A DNA stretch of 64,000 nt from Amycolatopsis sp. DSM 110486 (GTDB taxonomy: Bacteria > Actinomycetota > Actinomycetes > Mycobacteriales > Pseudonocardiaceae): the NCBI RefSeq assembly GCF_019468465.1, contig NZ_CP080519.1, positions 3,921,001-3,985,000 of the forward strand. Reading direction: 5' to 3'. Under the pieces are notes generated by a model, which was not told the origin of the DNA, searched no databases, and saw only the letters and a list, made by a program, of their open reading frames with translations. The translations under genes were made by a program, and so were the position numbers. Positions 34,877-46,600 of this stretch are shown in pieces. Position 1 is the stretch's first letter, and every line of letters starts with the position of its first letter.

Positions 34877-36415
34877 GTGGTCTACGCGGTCGTGGGGGGC
34901 TGGCTGGTGCTCGGCGCGCTCGTCGTCGCGACCTGGCGCCGGATCGCCACCGACGCCGGGTGGCGGGCGTTCGTGCTGGTGCTCGTGCTCGCGTTTTCGC
35001 TGGTGCACCAGCTGTTGTTCGCCACCGTGACCGAAGACGCGCTCGTCACCTTCCGTTATGCGCAGAACATCGCCGACGGCAACGGGCCCGTGTTCAATCC
35101 CGGTGACCGGACCGAGGGTTACGCGAATTTCCTGTGGCTCGTGGTGATCGCGTTGCCGCGCGCGGCATTCGGCGCGGATATCCCGACGTCGGCCGTTGTA
35201 CTGGGTGTTGTCGCGGTGTTGGGGTGCGTTCTTCTCGCGTACTTCCTCACCAATCGCATCGTGCGCCTCGCGCTGCCGGAAGGCGCGGAACCGCAGCCCG
35301 CGATCGGTGTCGCGGCGGCCGTGCTGACGGCCGGCGCGAGCGGCCTCGCCGTGTACGGGCCGTCGGGCACCGAGCTGCCGATGTTCGTGCTGCTGGTGCT
35401 GGCCGTGGCCTACGCGCTGGTCGCCCGCCGGTCCGTGGTGGCGGGGGTTCTCGTGGCCGGCGCGGTGATGACCCGGCCGGAAGGTCTGGTGCTCGCCGTC
35501 GTCGCGGGGCTGTGGCTGGCGCTCGCCGCCGCGCGCGGCCGGCACGACTGGTGGACGCCGGCGGGCTACGTGCTGGGCGCGCTGGTGTTCCTCGTGCCGT
35601 GGACGGCCTGGCGCGCCACGTACTACCACCACTTCCTGCCCGACTCCGCCGTGCGCGTCCTCGGCCCCGACTGGCGTTACCTCGCGGGATTTTCACTGGC
35701 ACACCTGGGTTTCCTGGTGCTTGCCGTTGCCGCTGTGGTGGGGTTGCTCGCACTGCGCACGCCCGAACGCGCGGCCGAACCGCGCGCGGCGCTGTGGCTG
35801 CTGTTCGCGTTGGCCTTGTGCTTCACGGTTTTCGTGGTCGTGCTCGACGGCGACACCGGCCCGTCGTGGCGGCTGCTCGTGCCTGTGCCGCCGCTGCTGG
35901 CCGTCGCTGCGGTGGGCGCGTACGGCGTCCTGACGGCCGCGAACCCGTCACCGAAGCCGCGCACGGTGTCGCATCTGGTGCCGGTGGTGGCGGCCGTGCT
36001 GACCGGGTTCGCGGTGCTCGTGTCGGTGGTGAGCCCGGACGTGCTCAAGAGCGTGCGGGCGTGGCACACCGACAGTGCACAGCTCGCGGAAGTCGGCGAC
36101 TGGCTCGCTTCGTACCTGCCGCCCGGCTCCGTGGTGAGCGCCGGCGCGCCGGGCGCCATCGCCAGCCGCGCGGGCTCGCGGCTGCTGGTGGGCACCAACC
36201 TGATGCGCGCAACGGTGGCCGTCCCCGAGGAATCCGGCTACGCCAAGAGCCAGCACTGCGCCGCCGACACCCGCGCCTGGTACCGCGTCGCGACGTTCCG
36301 CCGCACCGGCACGCCGTTCTGGATCTCCGTGTACCCGCGCGCAGACGAGGCCAGCCTGCTCATCGACTACCTCGATCGAGCACCGGACTTCCAGTACGTA
36401 TCGTGCCCGGGATGA
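34877..36415 (+). CDS. AftB-like GT-C glycosyltransferase
   Basis: About 512 residues with ten or more membrane helices. The first external loop VTEDALVTFRYAQNIADGNG, followed by PVFNPGDRTEGYANFLW, carries the acidic catalytic pair and the NPGxRxEG pattern shared with mycobacterial AftB, the terminal beta-1,2-arabinofuranosyltransferase using decaprenyl-phosphoryl-arabinose. A soluble domain follows helix 10. I chose the GTG after GGAGGCAGGGGG; a GTG at 34820 gives 531 residues. The divergent gap of about 290 bp before it holds an imperfect GATCCGC/GCGGATC repeat and little else I can interpret. The next gene overlaps by 4 bp. Confidence 0.75.
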   Translation: MVYAVVGGWLVLGALVVATWRRIATDAGWRAFVLVLVLAFSLVHQLLFATVTEDALVTFRYAQNIADGNGPVFNPGDRTEGYANFLWLVVIALPRAAFGADIPTSAVVLGVVAVLGCVLLAYFLTNRIVRLALPEGAEPQPAIGVAAAVLTAGASGLAVYGPSGTELPMFVLLVLAVAYALVARRSVVAGVLVAGAVMTRPEGLVLAVVAGLWLALAAARGRHDWWTPAGYVLGALVFLVPWTAWRATYYHHFLPDSAVRVLGPDWRYLAGFSLAHLGFLVLAVAAVVGLLALRTPERAAEPRAALWLLFALALCFTVFVVVLDGDTGPSWRLLVPVPPLLAVAAVGAYGVLTAANPSPKPRTVSHLVPVVAAVLTGFAVLVSVVSPDVLKSVRAWHTDSAQLAEVGDWLASYLPPGSVVSAGAPGAIASRAGSRLLVGTNLMRATVAVPEESGYAKSQHCAADTRAWYRVATFRRTGTPFWISVYPRADEASLLIDYLDRAPDFQYVSCPG

Positions 36416-37782
36416 CGGTGGCGCGCCGGTCCACGGCCCTCGGGTTCGGGGTCTTCGGCGTGTCCCTGGCCGTGTTGCTGGTGCGCTTTCTCGTGCCGCG
36501 CCCCGTGTCCATGTCCGACAACGGCGACGGCTTCCGCGTCCTGTGCGGCGCCGGCATCACGTGGACCAGCAAGCCGGAGCAGTACGTCCACCTGGTGTAC
36601 GAGGCCACACCCGGCGGCTGCGACCCGACGTACCAGCTGAGCCAGAGCTGGCTCGCGCGGCTGGCGGTGGGGTTCGGGTCGCGGTCGGAGCTGAGCCTGG
36701 TCGCGCTCGGCGTGATTTCTTCGGTTGTCGCCGCGGCAGCGGTGGCCGTGGTGGTGGCCGGGTTGCCGTACGGGCCGCGGGTGCGCTTGCCCGTGGCCGT
36801 CGGTTTGCTGCTGATGGTGGCGGATTCGGCGTTTTTCGGCTATTTCTCTTCGACTTTGGGCGAGGGGACGGCTTTTCTCGGCATTTTGCTGGCCGTCGGC
36901 GGCCTGCTGCTGATGGGGCGACGGTGGCTTTGGGTCGGCGCCGCGGTGACCGTCGTCGGCGGGTTGATGGCGGTGAACGCCAAGGTGCAGACGTTGATGG
37001 TCTTGCCGTTGCTGGTCATCGCGGTGCTGCTGGTGACGCGTTCTCGTTGGGTGCCGGGGGTTCTCGTGGTTCTCGCTCTGGCCGGCGGGACCTGGTGGGC
37101 TCAGACGGCCGTCGCCCCGGCTGTCGCTCCCGACGGCACGGCGTCTGCCCGACCCGGCGACGACTCGCGCGACATCAACATGGTGAACACGGTGTTCCTG
37201 AACATCATCGACGGCCACCACGACACGGCCGCGGATCTGGCGGCTCTCGGCCTGCCGCCGTCGTTTGGGCAATACGCGGGCAACGGCTGGTGGCACCCGC
37301 ATCCCGTGACGTTGGACCCGCAGTACGCGCAGTACCGCGACCGCTTGAGCCGGCGCGACGTCGTGGAGTGGTTCGTCACGCACCCGGACCGCACCCTGGG
37401 CATTTTGAACCGCGCGGCCGGCGATCTGCTCACGGCGCGCCCTCCGTACCTGGCCTCCTTCGACGCTTCGGCCGGCTTGCCGCCGGCAGCGCAGGAGTAC
37501 CGGGTGCCACTGTGGTCTGGCCTGACGGGGTTGCTGGCGCCCCTGGGCTTGTTCGCCTTGCTGCCCGTGTGGCTCCTCGTCGGCTGGCGCGCGTGGCGAC
37601 ATCGGCGGGCCGCGCTGGGCGTCGCCCTCGCGCTCCTCCTGACGACTGCGGTGGGCCAGTTCGCCGTGGCCGCGTTGGGCGACGGGATCGAGAACGTGAA
37701 GCACCAGGTCGTCGCGTTGTTCTGCACGCTGGTGGCGGTGGTGCTCGGTTGTTGCCCGGCGGTGGCGAAAGTTCCCGAATGA
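36412..37782 (+). CDS. Polytopic membrane protein, unknown function, paired with AftB-like gene
   Basis: 456 residues with about ten hydrophobic helices. An early external loop (SMSDNGDGFRVLCGAGITW) and a large loop near 235-330 (DINMVNTVFLNIIDGHHDTA and HPDRTLGILNRAAG) face outside. I do not recognise the family; the layout is that of a GT-C-like or glycan-export protein. Its ATG overlaps the stop of the AftB-like gene (ATGA), so the two proteins are made together and probably act together. Composition matches the neighbours. Confidence 0.7.
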   Translation: MTVARRSTALGFGVFGVSLAVLLVRFLVPRPVSMSDNGDGFRVLCGAGITWTSKPEQYVHLVYEATPGGCDPTYQLSQSWLARLAVGFGSRSELSLVALGVISSVVAAAAVAVVVAGLPYGPRVRLPVAVGLLLMVADSAFFGYFSSTLGEGTAFLGILLAVGGLLLMGRRWLWVGAAVTVVGGLMAVNAKVQTLMVLPLLVIAVLLVTRSRWVPGVLVVLALAGGTWWAQTAVAPAVAPDGTASARPGDDSRDINMVNTVFLNIIDGHHDTAADLAALGLPPSFGQYAGNGWWHPHPVTLDPQYAQYRDRLSRRDVVEWFVTHPDRTLGILNRAAGDLLTARPPYLASFDASAGLPPAAQEYRVPLWSGLTGLLAPLGLFALLPVWLLVGWRAWRHRRAALGVALALLLTTAVGQFAVAALGDGIENVKHQVVALFCTLVAVVLGCCPAVAKVPE

Positions 37783-37835
37783 CGCGTTTCGTGCCGACGA
37801 TCACTTTGAGTAGCCGCGAAAAACCTACGGTCCCG

Positions 37836-37841
37836 TAGCCT
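37836..37841 (+). promoter_or_regulatory. Putative -10 element of a leaderless transcript, beside a palindrome
   Basis: TAGCCT ends 6 bp before the ATG of the PlsC-like gene. It overlaps the inverted repeat CTACGG-TC-CCGTAG (37825-37838), which could be an operator covering the -10. Confidence 0.45.
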
Positions 37842-37847
37842 CGCGGT

Positions 37848-38597
37848 ATGGCCGACTTCGTGTACCCGCCCGTGCTGGTTGCCGCGCGGACGATGTTCCG
37901 GGTGCTGGACAACCGCATCCGCATCGAGGGCGCGCAGCACGTGCCGGCGCGCGGCGGGGCGGTGATCGCGTGCACGCACGTCAGCTACCTGGACTTCATC
38001 TATTGCGGCCTGGGCGCCCGGCCGGCCAAACGGCTGGTGCGGTTCATGGCCAAGCACGAGATCTTCGCGAACCGAGTGGCGGGACCGTTGATGCGGGGCA
38101 TGCACCACATCCCCGTCGACAGGTCTGCCGGCCAGGCTTCGTACGAGGAGGCCGTCGCGCGGCTGCGTGCAGGGGAGGTCGTCGGCGTGTTTCCTGAAGC
38201 GACGATCAGCCGGTCGTTCACGGTGAAGGCCTTGAAGACGGGCGCTGTGCGCATGGCCGCGGAGGCCGGGGTACCCATCGTGCCGATGGCACTGTGGGGC
38301 ACGCAGCGCCTGTGGACGAAGGGGCACCCGAAGGACCTCACGCGGCGCCACGTGCCCATCTCGATCCTGCTCGGCGCCCCGATGCACCCGATGCACCCGG
38401 GGCTCGCGGACGACTGCGAAGCGGGGACCGCCGAACTGCGCTCCCGCCTGTCGGAGCTCCTCGACCGCGCCCAGGCGGACTACCCGGAATCCCCCACGCC
38501 CTCCGAACGCTGGTGGCTCCCGGCCCACCTCGGCGGCACCGCCCCTACCCCGGAAGACGCCGCAGCTTTGGACGCCCGCCCCGCCACCCGGGACTGA
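37848..38597 (+). CDS. PlsC-like 1-acylglycerol-3-phosphate acyltransferase
   Basis: 249 residues. The acyltransferase motif HX4D is H44-VSYL-D49, followed by RFMAKHEIF, the glycerophosphate-binding-type block VGVFPEATISRSF (113-124) and VPIVPMALWGTQR. The usual EGTR of motif III is EATI, a variation common among actinobacterial members. It would acylate lysophosphatidate or a related lysolipid at the membrane. It has its own leaderless promoter, and its stop codon is the first arm of a hairpin that opens the repeat array downstream. Confidence 0.88.
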   Translation: MADFVYPPVLVAARTMFRVLDNRIRIEGAQHVPARGGAVIACTHVSYLDFIYCGLGARPAKRLVRFMAKHEIFANRVAGPLMRGMHHIPVDRSAGQASYEEAVARLRAGEVVGVFPEATISRSFTVKALKTGAVRMAAEAGVPIVPMALWGTQRLWTKGHPKDLTRRHVPISILLGAPMHPMHPGLADDCEAGTAELRSRLSELLDRAQADYPESPTPSERWWLPAHLGGTAPTPEDAAALDARPATRD

Positions 38598-38619
38598 CTT
38601 GCCACTGCCGCTGGCAAGT
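38597..38619 (+). terminator. Hairpin immediately after the PlsC-like stop codon
   Basis: 8-bp perfect stem ACTTGCCA/TGGCAAGT with a 7-nt loop. The second arm is the first unit of the GGCAAG array that follows, so it may be terminator, array element or both. Confidence 0.45.
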
Positions 38620-38843
38620 CGCCGTGTCGATTGGCAAGTGGGAGCGGCAAGCGGCAACTAGCCGGTGAAGTGGCAAGTCAGGCCTCGAGTGGCGAACTCC
38701 GTGCCATGGCAAGTGCGCTGGTGAGCGGCAACTCGTCCAGCCCGCTGGCAAGACAGATCGCCAAGTGGCAAGTCGCCGTCACCACAGGCAAGTACCGAAG
38801 CCAGCGGCAAGATCCCACCGAGATCCCACTCCGAGTGGCAAGA
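38612..38843. repeat. Phased array of degenerate NGGCAAGT octamers, about 20-bp period
   Basis: Copies or near-copies of TGGCAAGT begin at about 38612, 38632, 38652, 38671, 38690, 38707, 38726, 38746, 38766, 38786, 38805 and 38836. Spacing is mostly 19-20 bp, close to two helical turns. All copies point the same way apart from the single inverted arm at 38597-38604. The sequence between copies is not conserved. It fills the gap between two convergent genes and ends inside the last codons of the leftward one. It could be a binding array for a DNA-binding protein or a decayed tandem repeat. Confidence 0.75.
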
Positions 38844-38847
38844 CCGC

Positions 38848-39648
38848 CTAAAACCACCGCTCCAAAACCTGCGCCACCCCATCCTCCGCAGCCGGCCCCG
38901 TCACCTCGTCCGCCACGTCCAGCACTGCGCGGTGACCGTTCGCCATCGCCACCCCGTGCCCGGCCCACTGCAGCATCTCCACGTCGTTCGGCATGTCGCC
39001 GAAAGCGATCACCCGCCCGGCCGGCACCGAAAACCGCTCAGCCACATCCGCCAACCCCGTCGCCTTCGTGACCCCGTGCGCCGACAGCTCGATCAGCCCG
39101 CCCGAAGACGAGTAGGTGATGTCGACCGCCCCGTCCAGCACCGCCCGCGCCGCCCTCGCCATTTCCTCCGACCCCAGGCCCCGGTGGCTGATCAGCAGCT
39201 TGATCGCCGAGTGCCCCAGTACCTCGGCGCGCGGAGCCGTCCGGCCCTCGCCGTCGCCCCACGGGTTCCGGTACTCCGGCTCGATCACAAAACTCCGGAC
39301 ATCCGTGCTGATCCGCTCCGTCGCCAGCCGGCACCCAGGCAGCGCCTTGTCCAGCGCCGAGGCCAGATCGTTCAGCAGCACAGGCGAAAGCAGCCCATGC
39401 ACCGCCACCACCTCCGAAGAAGCGATATCCAGCAGCACCGCGCCGTTCGCACAAACCGCATACCCCGTCAGCCCCAACGGCCCCGCGATCGGCGGGATCC
39501 ACCGCGGCGGCCGGCCGGTGCACAGGACGAACGGGACGCCGTCGGCGCGTACCCGTCGCACGACCTCGATGGTGCGAGCGGAAAGGACCTCGGTGGGGCC
39601 GAGCAGGGTGCCGTCGACGTCGGACGCGATCAAGCGGGGTTTCTCCAC
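38848..39648 (-). CDS. Cof-type HAD-superfamily phosphatase
   Basis: 266 residues. Motif I is LIASDVDGTLLG (nucleophile Asp10, acid/base Asp12), motif II is LCTGRPP, the Lys of motif III is in the HSAIKLLISHRG region, and motif IV is VIAFGDMPNDVEML. A C2-type cap domain lies between motifs II and III, as in Cof/YidA enzymes that dephosphorylate sugar phosphates, FMN or similar. The GTG chosen stands directly before EKPRLIASDVDG. Its stop codon lies just past the end of the GGCAAG repeat array. Confidence 0.87.
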   Translation of the reverse strand: MEKPRLIASDVDGTLLGPTEVLSARTIEVVRRVRADGVPFVLCTGRPPRWIPPIAGPLGLTGYAVCANGAVLLDIASSEVVAVHGLLSPVLLNDLASALDKALPGCRLATERISTDVRSFVIEPEYRNPWGDGEGRTAPRAEVLGHSAIKLLISHRGLGSEEMARAARAVLDGAVDITYSSSGGLIELSAHGVTKATGLADVAERFSVPAGRVIAFGDMPNDVEMLQWAGHGVAMANGHRAVLDVADEVTGPAAEDGVAQVLERWF

Positions 39649-39712
39649 TGGCCCATTGTCCCCGAACCGGGCACGGGCACCGCCCGTTCGAGCGAATGTC
39701 GGTGGTTGCCGA

Positions 39713-39718
39713 TACCGT
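39713..39718 (+). promoter_or_regulatory. Putative -10 element of a leaderless transcript
   Basis: TACCGT ends 8 bp before the GTG of the LLM oxidoreductase, with no ribosome-binding site. Confidence 0.42.
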
Positions 39719-39726
39719 CCACCCTC

Positions 39727-40614
39727 GTGCGAGCAGGCATCGTGATCCTTCCGGAAGATCGTTGGTGGGCGGCCGAGCCCAAGTGGCGGGCCGCCGAGGA
39801 GTACGGCTTCGACCACGCGTGGACCTACGACCACCTGGGTTGGAGATCCCTGGTCGACGGCCCGTGGTTCTCGGCCGTGCCCACCCTCACGGCCGCCGCC
39901 ATGGTCACGTCCACCATCCGCCTGGGCACGTTCGTCGCGTCGCCCGTGGCGCGGCACCCGGTGCCGTTCGCGCGCGAGCTGATCACCCTCGACGACGTGT
40001 CCGACGGCCGGTTCGTGCTGGGCGTCGGCGCGGGCGTGGACTCGAAGAACTACGACGTGCAGGTGCTCGGCGCGCCCGACTTCACGCCGAAGCAGCGCGC
40101 CGACCGCTTCACGGAGTTCGTCGAATCGCTCGACGGCCTGCTGATGACCGACCGCTTCGACTTCGAGGGCGAGTACTACCAGGCCCACGGCGCCCGCAAC
40201 CTCCCCGGCACCGTGCAGCGCCCACGGCTGCCGTTCGTCGTCGCGGCCAACGGACCGCGCACGATGACGCTGGCCGCCCGCTTCGGCGCCGGCTGGGCCA
40301 CCACCGGCCGCGGCGGCGCGACCACCGACGAGTGGTGGCAGGGCATCGCCGAGCTCAGCCGCGTGTTCGACGAGCGTCTCGACGCCGCCGGCCGCGAGCG
40401 CGACTCCGTGCACCGCTACCTGAGCCTCGACGCGGCGCCGGTCTTCTCGCTGAGCAGCGTCGCCGCGTTCAGCGAAGCCGTCGAACGCTCGCGCGAGCTG
40501 GGCTTCACCGACGTCATCGCGCACTGGCCGCGTTCGAGCGGCCCGTACGAGGGCCACGAGTCCGTGCTGGAGCAGGTCGTGGAGAACGTGCTGCCCACGC
40601 TCAAGAACAGGTAG
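39727..40614 (+). CDS. LLM-class (luciferase-like) F420-dependent oxidoreductase
   Basis: 295 residues, the length of single-domain LLM proteins. Family features are the N-terminal VRAGIVILPEDRW strand, YGFDHAWTYDHLGW, the TSTIRLGTFVASPVARHPVPFARELITLDDVSDGRFVLGVGAG region, and LPFVVAANGPRTMTLAARFGAGW. Actinobacterial members mostly use coenzyme F420 and reduce or oxidise varied small molecules. The substrate here is unknown. It is unrelated to the lux-like genes at 29-31 kb despite the luciferase-like name. It appears monocistronic, with two hairpins after it. Confidence 0.87.
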   Translation: MRAGIVILPEDRWWAAEPKWRAAEEYGFDHAWTYDHLGWRSLVDGPWFSAVPTLTAAAMVTSTIRLGTFVASPVARHPVPFARELITLDDVSDGRFVLGVGAGVDSKNYDVQVLGAPDFTPKQRADRFTEFVESLDGLLMTDRFDFEGEYYQAHGARNLPGTVQRPRLPFVVAANGPRTMTLAARFGAGWATTGRGGATTDEWWQGIAELSRVFDERLDAAGRERDSVHRYLSLDAAPVFSLSSVAAFSEAVERSRELGFTDVIAHWPRSSGPYEGHESVLEQVVENVLPTLKNR

Positions 40615-40673
40615 GCCGTTCAGGTGACTTCATCCCCGCCGGGAAACCGATTTCCCGACCCGGGCGTCAAGCA

Positions 40674-40720
40674 GGTGAGAAGAGGGGGAGACGGCCCTTC
40701 ACCGGGCCGCTCTTCTCACC
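40674..40720. terminator. Compound hairpin between convergent genes
   Basis: The outer stem GGTGAGAAGAG/CTCTTCTCACC (11 bp, perfect) encloses an inner hairpin CGGCCC-TTCACC-GGGCCG. It would fold on either strand and probably terminates transcription in both directions. Confidence 0.65.
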
Positions 40721-40755
40721 CGTGAGCACCCCGGGGGTGCTGGGGAATGGGAGGT

Positions 40756-40792
40756 CCTCGTGGCCGCGGCCGGGGCAGCCGCGGCCACGAGG
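40756..40792. terminator. 15-bp perfect GC-rich hairpin, bidirectional terminator
   Basis: CCTCGTGGCCGCGGC / GCCGCGGCCACGAGG with a 7-nt loop, 9 bp from the stop of the leftward GT-C gene and after the compound hairpin. No U-tract is present on either strand. Confidence 0.7.
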
Positions 40793-40801
40793 CTCACAAA
40801 A

Positions 40802-44675
<3,874 letters not shown>

Positions 44676-44679
<4 letters not shown>

Positions 44680-45725
44680 GCGAAACGACCGACGAGCGTG
44701 CCGAGAACTCGACCGACCCGGCTGAATCCGCGAAGGCGGACGAAGCCGTGAAGGTCGAGACGGAGGAAGCTGCCGCTGACGCGGCCGCCTCCTCGACCGC
44801 CGTTTCGGAGCCGGCGACCCCGGCTGCCGCTTCGGCCGGCACGAACCCCGTGGCGCTGGTGCTGGGCGTGATCAAGACTGCGCGCCCGAAGCAGTGGGTG
44901 AAGAACGTGCTGGTGTTCGCCGCACCGTTCTTCGCGTTCTCGAAGGCGACCAACCGCACCGAGCTGGTCATCGACGCGCTGATCGCGTTCGTGGCCTTCT
45001 CGCTGACGGCCTCGTCGGTCTACCTCATCAACGACGCCGTCGACGTCGACGCCGACCGCGCCCACCCGACGAAGCGCAACCGGCCCATCGCGGCCGGGAT
45101 CGTGCCGGTGCCGGTGGCTTACGCCGCCGCGGTGGTGTTCTTCCTGGCCGGTCTCGCGGTGTCCTTCACCGCGAGCTGGGAGCTGGCCGTGGTGCTCGGC
45201 GTGTACGAAGCCGTGCAGCTCGGGTACTGCTTCGGGCTCAAGCACCAGCCGGTGGTGGACCTCGCGATCGTCGGCTCGGGCTTCCTGATGCGCTCGATCG
45301 CCGGTGGTGTCGCCGGCGGGATCGCCATGTCGCAGTGGTTCCTGCTGGTCACGGCGTTCGGCTCGCTGTTCATGGTGGCGGGCAAGCGCTACGCGGAGAT
45401 CATGCTGTTCGAACGCACGGGCGCGAAGATCCGGTCGTCGCTGAAGAAGTACTCGGCGAGTTACCTGCGTTTCGTTTGGGCGACGTCGGCGGCCATTCTG
45501 ATCATGTCCTACTGCCTGTGGGCGTTCGAGATCCGGCAGGCGGAGCACGATTCGCTGTGGGCTGTCGTGTCTATGGTGCCGTTCGTGATCGCTGTGCTGC
45601 GGTACGCGGTGGACGTCGATGGTGGCAACGCCGGGGCGCCGGATGAGATCGCCTTGCGGGACCGGGTGTTGCAGGTGCTCGGGTTGACGTGGGTTGTGAC
45701 GTTGTTCCTGTCGTTCTACCTGTGA
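44676..45725 (+). CDS. ubiA: Decaprenyl-phosphate phosphoribosyltransferase (UbiA superfamily)
   Basis: 349 residues. A low-complexity Ala/Glu/Thr N-terminal tail of about 55 residues is absent from the M. tuberculosis enzyme. The polytopic prenyltransferase domain follows, with the first Asp motif NDAVDVDAD (N119-D127) and the second YAVDVDGGNAGAPDE. It transfers 5-phosphoribose from PRPP to decaprenyl phosphate, the first committed step toward the arabinose donor of arabinogalactan. The ATG overlaps the PAP2 stop, and a strong hairpin follows. Confidence 0.95.
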
Positions 45726-45805
45726 GTCGTTTTACCTGTGAATTGCGCTGGAATTTAGACAGCTGAGCTTCAGGCTGCGCACAGAAATACCGGTCATCCT
45801 CGGAC

Positions 45806-45834
45806 GTGGGGGCGAGCAGGCCGCTCGTCCCCAC
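45806..45834 (+). terminator. Terminator hairpin after the glf-ubiA operon
   Basis: 12-bp stem GTGGGGGCGAGC/GCTCGTCCCCAC with one G-T wobble and a 5-nt loop, about 80 bp after the ubiA stop. The ribosome-binding site of the next gene begins just after it. Confidence 0.6.
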
Positions 45835-45854
45835 TTCAGCCGGAGGAGCCGAAG

Positions 45855-46514
45855 ATGAGTGACCAGGTCCCGCCGGAGCAGTCCGGTGATGGTGGTTTGC
45901 CGCAGGATGCGACGGCGGAGGGTTCGCAGCCCGGTGTCGGTGGTGCGGCTGCTGCTGGTGGTTCTGGGGATGACACGCACGTGACGGCGGAGAACCAGCA
46001 GCAGGGGGTTGGCGCCGGCGGGCAGCAGGCGCCGGGGCCGCAGCAGGTCCCGCCGGGACAGCAGCAGGCAGGAGCTCCACAGCCTGGAATGCAGCAGCCG
46101 GGTGTGCAGCAGCCCGGCGCGCAGCAGCCCGGCATGCAGCAGCCTGGAATGCCGCAGCCTGGAATGCCGCAGCAGCCGTACGGTCAGCAGCCTCCGCCTG
46201 GTGCGTGGGGCGCACCGCAGCCGGCTCGCCGGCCCGGCGGGTTCCGCCGGTTCGTGGGCAACCGGGTGACCCAGCTGGTCGGTGTCGGCGTCCTGGGGCT
46301 GCTCGTCGGCGGCGGGATCGTCGGCGGCGTCATGGCCGCGACTCAGCACGACGGGCGGCCGGGGATGTCGCACTTCCGCGATGGCGGTGGTGGTGGCGGG
46401 TACCGAGATTTCCGTGGTGGGCCTGGGTTCGGCCAGGGTGGGCCTGGTGGCCCCGGTGGAACTGGAACCAGCAACGGAACAGGAACCGGAACAGGGACTG
46501 GTGACGGGATCTGA
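45855..46514 (+). CDS. Gln/Pro/Gly-rich single-pass membrane protein
   Basis: 219 residues. The N-terminal 120 are disordered and dominated by Gln/Pro/Gly with tandem (M/V/A)QQPG units. A basic patch (ARRPGGFRRFVGN) precedes one membrane helix (about 140-160), and the tail is Gly-rich (GGGGGYRDFRGGPGFGQGGPGG, then TGTGTGTG). The Q/P-rich cytoplasmic tail plus one helix resembles many actinobacterial membrane proteins that act as scaffolds. No enzymatic domain is visible. A GGAGG ribosome-binding site lies 8 nt before the ATG. Confidence 0.65.
   Translation: MSDQVPPEQSGDGGLPQDATAEGSQPGVGGAAAAGGSGDDTHVTAENQQQGVGAGGQQAPGPQQVPPGQQQAGAPQPGMQQPGVQQPGAQQPGMQQPGMPQPGMPQQPYGQQPPPGAWGAPQPARRPGGFRRFVGNRVTQLVGVGVLGLLVGGGIVGGVMAATQHDGRPGMSHFRDGGGGGGYRDFRGGPGFGQGGPGGPGGTGTSNGTGTGTGTGDGI
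46081..46178 (+). repeat. 15-bp tandem coding repeat (MQQPG units)
   Basis: About six imperfect 15-bp units of the CAGCAGCCCGGCATG type, encoding (M/V/A)(Q/P)QPG. Such repeats change copy number easily. Confidence 0.6.
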
Positions 46515-46589
46515 TCGCTCGGTCCCGCGCTGGCTCGTGCGCGGCCTGAAGGGACCAGAGTAGGTCACAGAAAGATCACGGCGGTTGTG

Positions 46590-46595
46590 TACGGT
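46590..46595 (+). promoter_or_regulatory. Putative -10 element of a leaderless transcript
   Basis: TACGGT ends 5 bp before a GTG and 8 bp before the adjoining ATG of the GT-C gene; the 8-bp spacing favours the ATG as first codon. Confidence 0.35.
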
Positions 46596-46600
46596 GTCGC

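Noticed and set aside
34805..35632. 275-codon open frame on the minus strand
   Set aside because: Antisense to the AftB-like gene; its composition (Arg/His/Gln/Pro) is that of a shadow frame.
38597..38850. CRISPR array
   Set aside because: The repeated unit is only about 8 bp and degenerate, spacing is about 20 bp, and no cas genes are near, so it does not fit repeat-spacer architecture.
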